Shown: positions 35,813 through 44,735, counted from the first letter of the stretch. The stretch: 64,000 nucleotides of DNA from Gimesia chilikensis (GCF_007744075.1 NZ_CP036266.1:4697748-4761747), one strand, 5' to 3'. Made by a program: numbers and translations. Notes: generated by a model from the sequence alone, not told the origin.

Positions 35813-36475
35813 TCAGGCGAGCAGCGAAGAACGATCGTTCGGCGCAAACAACTCCTCGACGACAGACGCGATCATTTCGTTATCTTCCTGCGCCCCTTCG
35901 GAGCACATGGCCTTCCACAGTACCTGACCGGCCTGCACTGCTTTCTGAACCTTGGCGGGCAACGCGTCCACTTCCAAAGGAGGACGCAGATCATGATTCA
36001 GGATCGCCGTGGAGAGAGCATGCGGAATCTGTTCGATTTCATCGACCGATTCAAATTCGACCATACCCACCAGCAGCGGATTGTAGCGTCCCTGAATCAA
36101 CGAGCGGACATCATCTTTATAGGCGATCAGCGGCTTGCCCAGCATCCAGGCCATGGCTGCTTCGGACACAGCGCCTTCATCGGGAACGCGTCCGTTGAGG
36201 TTCCAGACCATCGCCTCACATTCCACAACCAGCTGGTAGACATCCAGCGAGAAAATGGCTTCATGCAGAAATTGAGCAGCCGTGGGTGCATCCCAGTTGC
36301 GTTCGACCAGCACATCCAGGATCAGTCGAAATTCCATCCCGTCGCGGTGAGGCAGGTAGACGGTATAGCCGGTTTTGGTTAAGAGATCTGCAATCTCTTT
36401 CATCTCGTCCCGTTCGGTCCGATTAAACAGAGGACCTGCGCAGTACACGCGCATCTGTTCGTTAGAATGTTTCAT
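35813..36475 (-). CDS. Nucleoside 2-deoxyribosyltransferase-like protein
   Basis: 220 residues from ATG 36475; the ATG at 36514 only adds residues with no family match. The fold opens MRVYCAGPLFNRTERDEMKEIADLLTKTGYTVYLPHRDGMEF, the typical first motif. It also has VVECEAMVWNLNGRVPDEGAVSEAAMAWMLGKPLIAYKDD, with the conserved Asn-Gly-Arg and the Glu/Gly acid motif. These enzymes transfer 2-deoxyribose between bases or hydrolyse the N-glycosidic bond of (deoxy)nucleotides. Next to the HD phosphohydrolase gene it suggests a deoxynucleotide-salvage or cleaning function (inference). It is first in the minus-strand trio. The ribosome-binding site is weak. Confidence 0.8.
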   Translation of the reverse strand: MKHSNEQMRVYCAGPLFNRTERDEMKEIADLLTKTGYTVYLPHRDGMEFRLILDVLVERNWDAPTAAQFLHEAIFSLDVYQLVVECEAMVWNLNGRVPDEGAVSEAAMAWMLGKPLIAYKDDVRSLIQGRYNPLLVGMVEFESVDEIEQIPHALSTAILNHDLRPPLEVDALPAKVQKAVQAGQVLWKAMCSEGAQEDNEMIASVVEELFAPNDRSSLLA

Positions 36476-36691
36476 GGTCAAACCTGTAATGCTTCCCTGC
36501 TGAAAGAAAACCATTTAGAATAGTGAGATAGAGGGGATTCGGAGTTCATTGTAACAACGTCCTGTTTTTTTTCACCCAAACCGGATTCTTTTCCGCCAGC
36601 ATCTCCCAAATTTGTCAGAGCAGCGCTCAACAGCGCTGCCTGAATCGTCGCAAGCCAGTTAGAACATACCCAGACAGTCTGCTCCAAATTC

Positions 36692-38803
36692 ATGAATCAA
36701 AGCGCCCCTACTCCTCCCACGATCGACAGCCGCCGATTTACTTATGCGCTGCTCTGCGTGTTGCTGGGCCCCGGTGCGGTGACACTCGCCCTGCAGACGA
36801 TCTTCAGCAGTCAGGACCTGGCCGGAATGTATGTCAGCGTTCCGCTCTGGGAAGCACTGCTTTCAAGCTGGGGCGCGACGCTCGATCCGACCACACAAAC
36901 AGTCGCCATTCCCTTTTTCCCACTGATGGGATACCTGCTCCTCACCGCAGCACTGACCTGGCTGGCGGGGGGCTTCCTGATTTCCCGCCTGCAGAAGTCT
37001 GCGTTCGCTGCTGCGCTGACGGACTGGGGCTGCCTGGGTTATCGCTGGTGGTTTCTGCCCGGCGTCTGGGAGCTGCTCAGAATCCTGCTGTTTATTATCG
37101 GCTGGAGTAGTGGCGAGGGTCTGCTGCTGGCCACCTCACAGTTCTGGTTCGCGATTACGATCGCGGGCTGGCTGGCCACACTGGTGACGCTGCTGTTTCC
37201 TGCTTCTTTGAGTGAAGCCCCGGCCGAAGAACTTTCCACGGAACCAAAGTCCTCCCTGCCCGTCACTGTCTGGCTGCTGATGGGCGTTTTCGTATTGATC
37301 TTCACCTGGATGAACTGGCGGCTTTACCAGGGCCTGCTGATTCCCCACGGCGATTCCGCCATGTATGAAGAACATCTCTGGAATGTCCTGCACGGAAAAG
37401 GGTTTCGCAGTTATCTGGATCAGGGACTGTTCTGGGGGGAACATATTCAATTCATTCACCTGCTGCTCTCGCCGCTGTACCTGATCTGGCCGTCCCACCT
37501 GCTGCTCGAATTGAGTGAAACCGTGGCCCTGGCATGCGGAGCAATACCGCTATACCGTATGGCGACGCGACACAGCGGTTCTAAAACCGTGGGCACTGCA
37601 ATCGTTGCAGCCTATCTCTGCTACTTCCCCCTGCAGTTTCTGGACATCGCCATCGATCTCAAAACATTCCGACCGATCTCCTTCGGCGTTCCCCTGCTGC
37701 TGTTCGCCCTGGAGGCGATCGATCGGAAGCGCTGGAAATCTGCGATCGTCCTGCTGCTGCTCTGCCTGGCTGCCAAGGAAGACTATGCGATTATCCTGGG
37801 ACCTTTGGGGCTCTGGATCGCCTGGCGCGCGTTTCAGGAAAATAAACCGGAATCGAAAGCGAATAAATCCGTGCTGCTGAAAAGCATCGCCCCGGGCATC
37901 GGTCTGTCAGTGTTCGCGGTCGTTTATCTGGCACTGGTTGTGAAAGTTTTGATCCCCTGGTTCCGCGGTGGCACACAGGTGCATTACGTCGGTTACTTTC
38001 AGAAATTCGGGAATTCCCTGGGCGAAGTCGTCAGCAACATTCTGTTCAATCCGGGACTGCTGCTGGGCGAACTGATTCAGCCCGATACGTTCATCTATGC
38101 CCTCGCACTGCTCGTCCCCCTCGGCCTGCTGCCCCTGTTCTCACCGGGACGGCTGCTGGTGGGGCTGCCTCTGTTCGGACTACTCTGTCTGAACGAACTG
38201 GCTCACGATCCACGACACCATTTCCACGCTCCCATTGTCCCCATTCTCTGCTGGGCTGCGGCTTATGGAATCGGCAATGTCACGACGGTGCTGCGTCGCT
38301 GGAAATCGGAACCCGTATCTCTGGCACAGACACAGACCTGGGCGACGCATTTCCTCTGGAGCTCCTCCCTGGCGACCGGTCTCTTTTTCAGCCTGGGTCC
38401 CGCCGGCCTGGTCTTCTGGGACTCCGGTTCCAGCTGGTACTGGGGACGGCTGTACGTACCCGGAGAGCGGGCGCGTCAGTTTGAAAAAATCGCGGACCTG
38501 ATTCCCCCGGAGAGCAGGGTCGCCTCGACCGATTTCGTGCATCCCCGCTATACCCACCATGCCCGCTCTTACGATTACAGTAATTACCGGCGGAAAGTAA
38601 ACGACTACGAAGCAGGGGTGCCGGAGGACACCGATTATATCGTCATCGACACCCAGCACCCTTACAGCGAGATCAAAACCCCTGATCAGATCCCCGAATA
38701 TCACGATCACCCTGACGAATGGGAATTGCTGCCGGACAAGACCGATGGATATTTCATCGTCCTGAAACGAAAACAGCCCCCGAAACCCGCTGCCAGCGAG
38801 TGA
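36692..38803 (+). CDS. DUF2079 polytopic membrane protein
   Basis: 703 residues with about 12-13 hydrophobic segments, beginning at TYALLCVLLGPGAVTLALQTIF. The DUF2079 part (about 205-560) starts MNWRLYQGLLIPHGDSAMYEEHLWNVLHGKGFRS. Its periplasmic motif has Asp and His (HGDSAMYEEHLW, GEHIQFIHLLLSPLYLIWPS), resembling GT-C glycosyltransferases. The C-terminus (about 590-703) is a soluble domain ending PEYHDHPDEWELLPDKTDGYFIVLKRK. Members are suspected glycosyltransferases of the inner membrane with unknown acceptors. It is divergent from the deoxyribosyltransferase gene and stands alone. The function is inference. Confidence 0.8.
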   Translation: MNQSAPTPPTIDSRRFTYALLCVLLGPGAVTLALQTIFSSQDLAGMYVSVPLWEALLSSWGATLDPTTQTVAIPFFPLMGYLLLTAALTWLAGGFLISRLQKSAFAAALTDWGCLGYRWWFLPGVWELLRILLFIIGWSSGEGLLLATSQFWFAITIAGWLATLVTLLFPASLSEAPAEELSTEPKSSLPVTVWLLMGVFVLIFTWMNWRLYQGLLIPHGDSAMYEEHLWNVLHGKGFRSYLDQGLFWGEHIQFIHLLLSPLYLIWPSHLLLELSETVALACGAIPLYRMATRHSGSKTVGTAIVAAYLCYFPLQFLDIAIDLKTFRPISFGVPLLLFALEAIDRKRWKSAIVLLLLCLAAKEDYAIILGPLGLWIAWRAFQENKPESKANKSVLLKSIAPGIGLSVFAVVYLALVVKVLIPWFRGGTQVHYVGYFQKFGNSLGEVVSNILFNPGLLLGELIQPDTFIYALALLVPLGLLPLFSPGRLLVGLPLFGLLCLNELAHDPRHHFHAPIVPILCWAAAYGIGNVTTVLRRWKSEPVSLAQTQTWATHFLWSSSLATGLFFSLGPAGLVFWDSGSSWYWGRLYVPGERARQFEKIADLIPPESRVASTDFVHPRYTHHARSYDYSNYRRKVNDYEAGVPEDTDYIVIDTQHPYSEIKTPDQIPEYHDHPDEWELLPDKTDGYFIVLKRKQPPKPAASE

Positions 38804-39183
38804 TCAACGTTGATTTCTCTCAAAATTCAGGAAAATGGGGGCTTCACCCGGTGAAATGAACGGTAATAATAGCCTGTGAACCCACCACGAGACTGACAGG
38901 CGGCTGTTTCCCAGTCTCTCGAAAATTGACCTGTTCCAGGTCATCCGACTTTCCCGAATTCCCATTCCCGATTTCAAAAAATCGCTTCTGGAGCGGTGTT
39001 TTTTGAATATTTCGCAAGTCTGCCCCTGTTTCGAGTGACTTGCGAACCTGGTCCAGCTATGGTATCTCGCGTGTGGCAGACCGGTTTTCCGCTGAGGAAA
39101 GCGGACCTGATTCTCACAAATGCGTTCTCACTATTTTCATTGGTCACTGTTAGCAGAAGTCCCACAGGGCAAGAGACGGAGAC
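38804..39183. other. 380-base intergenic region before ettA
   Basis: No supportable gene. A short stem CCGCT-GAGGAA-AGCGG sits near 39091-39106. A G/A-rich stretch (GGGCAAGAGACGGAGAC) just before ATG 39184 provides the ribosome-binding site. No clear promoter or terminator was identified. Confidence 0.4.
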
Positions 39184-40857
39184 ATGGCACAACAATACAT
39201 CATGCAACTGGAAGGCGTTACCAAAGTCTTTGAACAGAAAGAGATTCTGAAAGACATTTGGCTCTCATTCTTCCCTGGCGCAAAAATTGGTGTTCTGGGG
39301 GTCAACGGTGCTGGTAAAAGTACCCTGCTGAAAATCATGTCGGGGGAAGACACCAGCTTCCAGGGGGATGTCCGCCCTGCCAAAGGCATCAAGATCGGTT
39401 ACTTCAAGCAGGAACCGGATCTGAATCCTGAACAGACCGTGGAAGAATGTATCGCTGAAGCGGTAGCTGAATCCCAGTCGATCCTCGACCGCTATAACGA
39501 AGTCAACATGAAGTTCGGAGAAGACCCTTCTCCTGAAGAGATGGAAAAGCTGATCGAAGAACAGGCGACACTGCAGGACCAGATCGATGCAGCCAACCTC
39601 TGGGAACTGGATCGTACCCTGGAAATCGCCATGGACGCCATGCGTGTTCCGCCGGGAGACGCCATCATTGGCAGTCTGTCCGGGGGTGAGCAGCGGCGTG
39701 TTGCCCTCTGTAAAATCCTGCTGCAGAACCCTGACCTGCTGCTGCTGGACGAACCGACCAACCACCTGGACGCCGAATCGGTAGCCTGGTTGGAGCGTTA
39801 CCTGCACGACTTCCAGGGAACCGTTGTGGCGATTACCCACGACCGCTACTTCCTCGATAACGTCGCCGGCTGGATTCTGGAACTGGAACGGGGCCGTGGT
39901 CTGCCCTTCGAAGGGAACTACTCTTCGTGGCTGGAACAGAAACAGGCACGTCTGAAAGTCGAAGAAAAACAGGAATCGAAACGGCAGAAGTTCCTCAAAC
40001 GCGAACTCGAGTGGGTCCGCATGTCACCCAAGGCACAGGCTTCGAAAAACAAGGCCCGTGTGCAACGCTACCAGGAACTGGCTGCGGAAGAGTACGAAAA
40101 ACGCGACGATGCCTCCGACATTCAGATTCCGGTTTCCCGGTCGCTGGGCAGCAAGGTCCTCATCGCGAATAACCTTACCAAAGGCTTCGGCGACAAACTG
40201 CTGTTTGAGAATTTCACCTTCGAACTGCCCCCCGGTGGGATTGTCGGCGTGATTGGTCCGAACGGGGCGGGTAAAACGACGCTCTTTAAAATGATCATGG
40301 GACTCGAAGAGCCGGACAGCGGGACCCTGGAAATCGGCGAATCGGTTGAACTCTCTTATGTCGACCAGAGCCGCGATGCTCTCGATCCGAAGAAAACCGT
40401 TTACGAAGAAATTTCCCAGGGACACGATCACCTGGTCGTCGGTAAATCGAGCGTGCATTCCCGTACTTATGTCGGCCGATTCAACTTTAAAGGACCTGAT
40501 CAGCAGAAACTGGTCGGCGAACTCTCCGGCGGGGAACGTAACCGCGTGCATATGGCAAAACTGCTCCGCTCGGGTGGTAACCTGCTGCTGCTGGACGAAC
40601 CGACCAACGACCTCGACGTGGATACCCTGCGTTCGCTGGAAGAAGGGCTCGAGCACTTCAGTGGCTGTGCCCTGGTTGTCAGCCACGACCGCTGGTTCCT
40701 TGATCGTCTGGCGACACACATCATTGCCTTTGAAGGTGACAGCAAAGTCCGCTTCTTTGAAGGCAACTACAAAATGTACGAAGCCCGTCGTCACGAAGAG
40801 CTGGGAGCCGATGCCGACTCTCCGCACCGGATTCAGTACAAACCACTGTCACGTTAA
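39184..40857 (+). CDS. ettA: Energy-dependent translational throttle protein EttA (ABC-F ATPase)
   Basis: 557 residues, the usual EttA length. Two ABC domains: the first has Walker [13 protein letters not shown], signature [12 protein letters not shown] and Walker [17 protein letters not shown]. The second has [25 protein letters not shown] and [15 protein letters not shown]. The linker between them (about 245-320; [40 protein letters not shown]) is the P-site-tRNA-interaction motif seen in ABC-F proteins. An insert at about 90-140 ([30 protein letters not shown]) corresponds to the EttA arm. No membrane domain is present, so it acts on the ribosome, gating entry to the elongation cycle according to ADP/ATP. 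A strong bidirectional hairpin follows at 40888-40920. Confidence 0.93.
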   Translation: MAQQYIMQLEGVTKVFEQKEILKDIWLSFFPGAKIGVLGVNGAGKSTLLKIMSGEDTSFQGDVRPAKGIKIGYFKQEPDLNPEQTVEECIAEAVAESQSILDRYNEVNMKFGEDPSPEEMEKLIEEQATLQDQIDAANLWELDRTLEIAMDAMRVPPGDAIIGSLSGGEQRRVALCKILLQNPDLLLLDEPTNHLDAESVAWLERYLHDFQGTVVAITHDRYFLDNVAGWILELERGRGLPFEGNYSSWLEQKQARLKVEEKQESKRQKFLKRELEWVRMSPKAQASKNKARVQRYQELAAEEYEKRDDASDIQIPVSRSLGSKVLIANNLTKGFGDKLLFENFTFELPPGGIVGVIGPNGAGKTTLFKMIMGLEEPDSGTLEIGESVELSYVDQSRDALDPKKTVYEEISQGHDHLVVGKSSVHSRTYVGRFNFKGPDQQKLVGELSGGERNRVHMAKLLRSGGNLLLLDEPTNDLDVDTLRSLEEGLEHFSGCALVVSHDRWFLDRLATHIIAFEGDSKVRFFEGNYKMYEARRHEELGADADSPHRIQYKPLSR

Positions 40858-40887
40858 ACGACAACTGACAGTTGAGACATCAAAAAC

Positions 40888-40920
40888 AAAAGGGGCAGTC
40901 TTATTAAGACTGCCCCTTTT
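40888..40920. terminator. Strong bidirectional terminator
   Basis: AAAAGGGGCAGTCTT and AAGACTGCCCCTTTT form a perfect 15-bp stem with a 3-base loop (ATT). It lies between the convergent ettA (+) and the secreted hypothetical (-). The A- and T-rich ends give U-tails in both directions. Confidence 0.85.
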
Positions 40921-40938
40921 GTTGGTATACGGGTTGAA

Positions 40939-41814
40939 TCAGCGGCGCTCGCCTCGAACGCGACTCAGAGTTGCTTCCTGAGTGGATTTCGTTTCCTGAT
41001 CCGAAAATGGATTACGATCTGCCACGGTCTGGCGATGCACTTCAGTGCGGGCCACTTCTACGACTTTGCGTGCAGCGATGAGTTGCTCCGGTTTGAAGTA
41101 AGGCACACCACCACCCACGATTTTGTGTTTTCTTTTGCTGGCCAGGTCCTGCCAGTCCAGGTGGCTGGAGAGGTGCCAGGCGATGGCCTGCATCATTTCC
41201 CAGTCGTCGCGACGGGGATTGAATTTCTTGAGCAGAAGCACCAGTGCTTTGTCCTCTACCTGCGATTCGATGGGCCGCAGCTCATAGGTTTTTCTGCTGG
41301 AAGGGCACGGCTTGCCATGTTCCAGGCAGACAGAACGCAGTCGCAGGCGTACGGTCTTTTCCGGAGGAATGGTAAAGAAGCCCTGGAAATCAAAATTCTG
41401 ATTGTTGCTCATCGGTGCCAGATTGCCACCGACCGCCTGGGAATCTCCCGTCATCGGTTGATTGAGTCCCTGCAGGTCCTGTAATAATCCCTGACCGAGT
41501 CCCGGTTGTTGTCCCGGACCAGCCTGCGCCAGAATGTGCACGGAAGAAACCGCGGGAGGTACTTTGACCGTCAGTGGCTCGGAAGTCTTATTAGTAATGA
41601 AGACTGAGGAATTATAGGCGCTGATGGGATAGACCCGTGCCGACAGGGTCTGTTTCTTCAGCCCCTCAAACAGTTCAACCTGGGGGGCATCCTTACTCAA
41701 TGAGAGTTTCGTGATGATATCTCGCCGTGGTGTTCCTTCCACTGAGGGAGCCGTCGCGCCACCTATGGTCAGTAAGGCGCAGGCAATTGCTAACATCTGT
41801 ATCCGTTTGGTCAT
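40939..41814 (-). CDS. Secreted protein of unknown function
   Basis: 291 residues. AGGAG lies six bases before the ATG. Signal peptide MTKRIQMLAIACALLTIGGATAP (1-23). The middle (about 100-140) is Gly/Gln/Leu-rich (QPGLGQGLLQDLQGLNQPM). The body looks like a beta-sandwich (SSVFITNKTSEPLTVKVPPAVSSVHIL, FFTIPPEKTVRLRLRSVCLEHGKPCPSSRKTYELRPIE), with a Cys pair (SVCLEHGKPC). A helical domain follows with DWEMMQAIAWHLSSHLDWQDLASK. I do not recognise the family. A 7-bp palindrome (41867-41885) lies in its upstream region. It is convergent with ettA and shares the terminator. Confidence 0.75.
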   Translation of the reverse strand: MTKRIQMLAIACALLTIGGATAPSVEGTPRRDIITKLSLSKDAPQVELFEGLKKQTLSARVYPISAYNSSVFITNKTSEPLTVKVPPAVSSVHILAQAGPGQQPGLGQGLLQDLQGLNQPMTGDSQAVGGNLAPMSNNQNFDFQGFFTIPPEKTVRLRLRSVCLEHGKPCPSSRKTYELRPIESQVEDKALVLLLKKFNPRRDDWEMMQAIAWHLSSHLDWQDLASKRKHKIVGGGVPYFKPEQLIAARKVVEVARTEVHRQTVADRNPFSDQETKSTQEATLSRVRGERR

Positions 41815-41866
41815 TTTAACTCCTGTCTACCAGATTCTGCCCGCCTGAACCCGGAATAGTGTTCAA

Positions 41867-41885
41867 TGCTAGCCTATTGCTAGCA
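41867..41885. promoter_or_regulatory. Inverted repeat upstream of the secreted hypothetical
   Basis: TGCTAGC-CTATT-GCTAGCA, a perfect 7-bp inverted repeat with a 5-base spacer, 53-71 bases upstream of the minus-strand start. The spacing and symmetry suit a repressor site or a small stem in the leader. No regulator gene is adjacent. Confidence 0.35.
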
Positions 41886-42114
41886 GGCATATGTACAACG
41901 AAATGCACACAAGAAACGTGTCCACTTCTTTGAGCGTCAAAATAGAGATGTTATCTGGAGCGCGATACGAAAACTGACAGGTAAACTGAACGACGAACAC
42001 TTTACAGAGTCCAAAAACTCTGTGATATTGAGCAAAACTTTCTCAGGCATCGAAAGATAGAAAAGAAATGAAATAACAGAAAAAGCTGCTCAGCCTCAAC
42101 GATAACGACTTGGT

Positions 42115-42142
42115 TTGAAGATTTCAAATTTTTTTTCATAAA
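42115..42142 (+). promoter_or_regulatory. Predicted promoter of the Gfo/Idh/MocA gene
   Basis: TTGAAG (-35, 42115-42120) and CATAAA (-10, 42137-42142) with a 16-base, T-rich spacer. It lies 33 bases upstream of the start codon. Confidence 0.4.
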
Positions 42143-42174
42143 TCTTACTACCTGGATTCATTGGACCGCCGACT

Positions 42175-43194
42175 ATGAAAGACTCAAACCGGACTGTGCG
42201 CTGGGGCATCCTGGGTACAGCCCGTATCGCCGAGAAGATCAGCATTGCAATTCACCAGGCAGAGAATGCCGAGTTGACCTGCATCGCCAGCCGCGATGCC
42301 ACCCGCGCTGCCGACTGGGCAGAAAAGCATCACGTCAAACGCAGCGTTGCCAGCTATGACGCATTGATCCACGATCCCGATATCGATGCCGTCTACATTC
42401 CACTCCCTCCGGCACTGCATGGTGAGTGGACCGTTCGCGCCGCCCGCGCGGGTAAACACGTGTTATGTGAAAAGCCCCTGGCACTCAATGTGAATCAGGC
42501 ACGCGAAATGCGACGCGTCTGTCTGGAAAACGAAGTTCAGCTGATGGATGGCGTGATGTGGTATCACCATCCCCGTGCGCATGAGATGCTCGAACTGATT
42601 CGCAGCGACGCGCTGGGCGAACACCGCAGGATCACTTCCGCTTTCACCTTCAACTGGGATACCGTCCCCGAAGGAGACCTCCGTCTGCAGCGCGATCTGG
42701 GAGGCGGTTCCTTAGGTGACCTGGGCTGGTACTGTATTGGAGTCGCCCTCTGGGCTTTCAATGAACTGCCCACTAAAGTCTTCGGCACCGCACGACCTTA
42801 TAATGACGTCGATTATAATTTCTCCGGAATCATGTGGTTCAGCAAAGATCGCATTGCCTCCTTTGATTGTGGTTTTGATGTCAACATGCGGAAGTGGTTT
42901 GAACTGGCCGGCACAAAAGCCTCACTGATTTGTGATGACTTCACACGCCCCTGGGAAAACACCAAACCCGCCTATGAAGTCAAAGACTCGCAGGGAAACC
43001 GTACCCGACACGAAACGGCGAATCCCCTGCAGGAAACGTGCATGATCAACCATTTCTGCGACATTATCCGTTCGGGACGACTGGAGCAGCAGTGGCCTGA
43101 CCTGGGCATCAACACTCAGCGGGTACTCAACGCGTTGGACTACTCGGCGCGTACGGAAACCGTCGTCAACCTGGCCGACTTCTTTCCCAAATAA
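42175..43194 (+). CDS. Gfo/Idh/MocA-family oxidoreductase
   Basis: 339 residues. The N-terminal Rossmann domain is WGILGTARIAEKISIAIHQAENAELTCIASRD (dinucleotide site) with the conserved Glu-Lys-Pro in HVLCEKPLALN (about 94-104). The C-terminal alpha/beta domain has LQRDLGGGSLGDLGWYCIGVALWAF, typical of NAD(P)-dependent sugar or cyclitol dehydrogenases. There is no signal peptide, unlike many planctomycete relatives with a Tat leader, so it is cytosolic. The substrate cannot be read from the sequence. It has its own promoter and no clear operon partner; the next gene downstream is on the other strand. Confidence 0.88.
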   Translation: MKDSNRTVRWGILGTARIAEKISIAIHQAENAELTCIASRDATRAADWAEKHHVKRSVASYDALIHDPDIDAVYIPLPPALHGEWTVRAARAGKHVLCEKPLALNVNQAREMRRVCLENEVQLMDGVMWYHHPRAHEMLELIRSDALGEHRRITSAFTFNWDTVPEGDLRLQRDLGGGSLGDLGWYCIGVALWAFNELPTKVFGTARPYNDVDYNFSGIMWFSKDRIASFDCGFDVNMRKWFELAGTKASLICDDFTRPWENTKPAYEVKDSQGNRTRHETANPLQETCMINHFCDIIRSGRLEQQWPDLGINTQRVLNALDYSARTETVVNLADFFPK

Positions 43195-43213
43195 ACGCTC
43201 CCGCACCGCGCAT

Positions 43214-43251
43214 AAAAAAAGCACCCTGACCAGATTCGCTGATCAGGGTGC
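43214..43251 (-). terminator. Rho-independent terminator for the pilin-like genes (minus strand)
   Basis: GCACCCTGA (43221-43229) and TCAGGGTGC (43243-43251) form a perfect 9-bp stem. On the minus strand it is followed by seven Ts (43214-43220 read as A on the plus strand), so it ends minus-strand transcription from 43338. There is no T-run in the plus direction. Confidence 0.75.
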
Positions 43252-43337
43252 CTGAGGTGGAGACCTCCGCCTCGATGCATGCCTGCTTCCCGTTGAGGAA
43301 ACATTATGTGTGAGCAGAACTGCTGTTCCGCGATAGT

Positions 43338-43658
43338 TTAATTGTAGTAGCCGTTCCCTTCGCTGCGGGGCGGACGATCACAGACGATGTCATTCTCGCC
43401 GTCACAGAAGTCCGCCTGATCGCGGAAACTGCTGCCGTCCGTGCAGGCCTTGTGGCCATGTGCCCCTGCGACATAGAAACTCTGATTGATGCGGCCAAAC
43501 GCCGAGCCGACGTCTTCCAGTTCCTGGTTAATACCATGGGCGACTTCACTTAGCCCCACGATCATCGCCAGAACGGCGATCGTTGAGATCAGTACCAGTT
43601 CGGCAGAGACAATAAAGCCCGCCTCCTCGTTCATGAAACGGATCAGCACACTATTCAT
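43338..43658 (-). CDS. Flp-pilin-like small protein, copy 1
   Basis: 106 residues from ATG 43658 (GGAG nine bases upstream; the GTG at 43664 lies closer to it). The N-terminus is short and polar, then EEAGFIVSAELVLISTIAVLAMIVGLSEV, a hydrophobic helix after a Gly and followed by a Glu at +6. This resembles Flp/TadE-type prepilins, which have Gly then Glu at +5. The C-terminal tail (about 60-106) carries three Cys and ends with a Gly/Asn/Tyr segment. The paralogue at 43796-44074 shares the helix and the pattern FRD..DFC.G..DI. Likely processed by a prepilin peptidase and assembled, or a membrane-anchored small protein (inference). No tad genes are nearby. Confidence 0.7.
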   Translation of the reverse strand: MNSVLIRFMNEEAGFIVSAELVLISTIAVLAMIVGLSEVAHGINQELEDVGSAFGRINQSFYVAGAHGHKACTDGSSFRDQADFCDGENDIVCDRPPRSEGNGYYN

Positions 43659-43795
43659 GTTCACAGACTCCAGAGATTAAGAGATTTTGGTTTTGTTTCG
43701 GGTGACCGGATGCCCGCAGGGGTGGTGAATCCCTGCAGGCGGTCGTCTTCGGAAAGAAAGCAGTTTCGGGTAGAGTTGTTTTCAGAGCGTCAGGC

Positions 43796-44074
43796 TTAGT
43801 AGATGTCCCACTGACCTGAGCAGAAGTCGGGGCAGTCACGGAAATTGCTGCCGCTGAGTTCCCCTTTGTGACCTGAGACTTCACAGAGGTTGTAAGTCTG
43901 GTTGATGCTGGAGAAAGCGGATCCGACATCTTCCAGTTCCTGGTTCACGTTATTAGCGACTTCAGACAGTCCGACGATCATGGCCAGTACGGCGATCGAG
44001 GAAATCAGAACCAGTTCTGCAGAAACAATGAAACCGGCTTCGTCGTTGATCAGTGAGTTGATGATGTTTTTCAT
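43796..44074 (-). CDS. Flp-pilin-like small protein, copy 2
   Basis: 92 residues from ATG 44074 (GGAG upstream; an earlier Met at 44116 would add a Thr/Gln-rich stretch). It shares with copy 1 the block DEAGFIVSAELVLIS.IAVLAMIVGLSEVA..., the block NQELEDVGSAF and the tail pattern S.NFRD..DFC.G..DIY. Differences lie in the tail, where Cys positions are altered (NLCEVSGHK, FRDCPDFC). This is a tandem duplication with divergence in the surface-exposed end, as expected of pilins or other exposed proteins. It is transcribed before copy 1 with 137 bases between them. Function is inferred only. Confidence 0.7.
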   Translation of the reverse strand: MKNIINSLINDEAGFIVSAELVLISSIAVLAMIVGLSEVANNVNQELEDVGSAFSSINQTYNLCEVSGHKGELSGSNFRDCPDFCSGQWDIY

Positions 44075-44566
44075 AGTTGTGGTCTCCAAAGTTGTTTGAT
44101 TAAGAGTTGTTTGCATCGAGTCAACGTTTCAAAGTTGATACTGGGATGTAAAGCAAGCTGAATACCAAACGTGCCGGAGCGTAAAAAAGTTTTTACAAAC
44201 TGTTCACAGCAGTGATCACAACCTGTTGAAATATAAGAAGATAAAAATAGTCCGCCCGTTGAAAGAATTCTTGCGGCACGCGGCACACCGTCTGGGCGGG
44301 TTGTGGTGAAAAATCAACACGATCTGAGGGGCGAGGAGCAGAGAGGCCTTAACCCGCTGTTATCAGGGCAGTTAGCGTGATGTTGTTTCAATGCAACACG
44401 TGGCGAATCGGCAACAGGGCCCCAAAACAGTCCACCTGGATTGTGAGAGCGTCCGTAAAATCCCATCAATCCGTAGAGTCAGCCGTAAACAGCAGGCTCA
44501 GAGAGGATACGAAGAGAAAAAATGAAAAAAGTCTCTGATATCCATGATTTACTTCTTGTCGTACCC
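44075..44566. other. Intergenic region between the pilin-like genes and the tRNA promoter
   Basis: About 490 bases without a supportable gene. It includes a perfect palindrome GTAAAAA-AG-TTTTTAC (44181-44196) and the nearby dyad GTGATCAC (44211-44218), both upstream of the pilin-like genes. It must hold the promoter for the minus-strand pilin pair; I do not see a strong -35/-10 pair. Confidence 0.4.
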
Positions 44567-44594
44567 TTGACCTCAGCGGATAAGATTACATAAT
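44567..44594 (+). promoter_or_regulatory. Predicted tRNA-Gly promoter with dyad over the -10
   Basis: TTGACC (-35, 44567-44572), 16 bases, CATAAT (-10, 44589-44594); each hexamer matches five of six consensus bases. A perfect palindrome AAGATTA-CA-TAATCTT (44582-44597) covers the -10. The tRNA begins 69 bases after the -10. Confidence 0.6.
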
Positions 44595-44663
44595 CTTCAC
44601 ACACAGCAAGCACGTGTTGCTTCTGAAAGTGATCTTCACTCTCAGTCCAATACATGCCAGCTC

Positions 44664-44735
44664 GCGGGTGTAGCTCAGTGGTAGAGCACCACGTTGCCAA
44701 CGTGGCTGTCGAGGGTTCAAATCCCTTCACCCGCT
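44664..44735 (+). tRNA. tRNA-Gly (anticodon GCC)
   Basis: A 72-base cloverleaf. The acceptor stem GCGGGTG pairs with CACCCGC and the discriminator is T. The D arm contains AGCTCAGTGGTAGAGC. The anticodon stem CCACG/CGTGG encloses TTGCCAA, giving anticodon GCC (Gly). The T arm is GAGGG-TTCAAAT-CCCTT. The CCA end is not encoded. A T-run follows directly and a hairpin terminator lies at 44773-44802. Confidence 0.95.

Larger units (their letters stand above)
41815..42174. other. 360-base divergent intergenic region
   Basis: It holds the TGCTAGC palindrome (41867-41885), a second perfect hairpin ACAGAGT-CCAAAA-ACTCTGT (42004-42023) and a predicted promoter for the oxidoreductase gene (42115-42142). 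I find no coding sequence. Confidence 0.5.
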
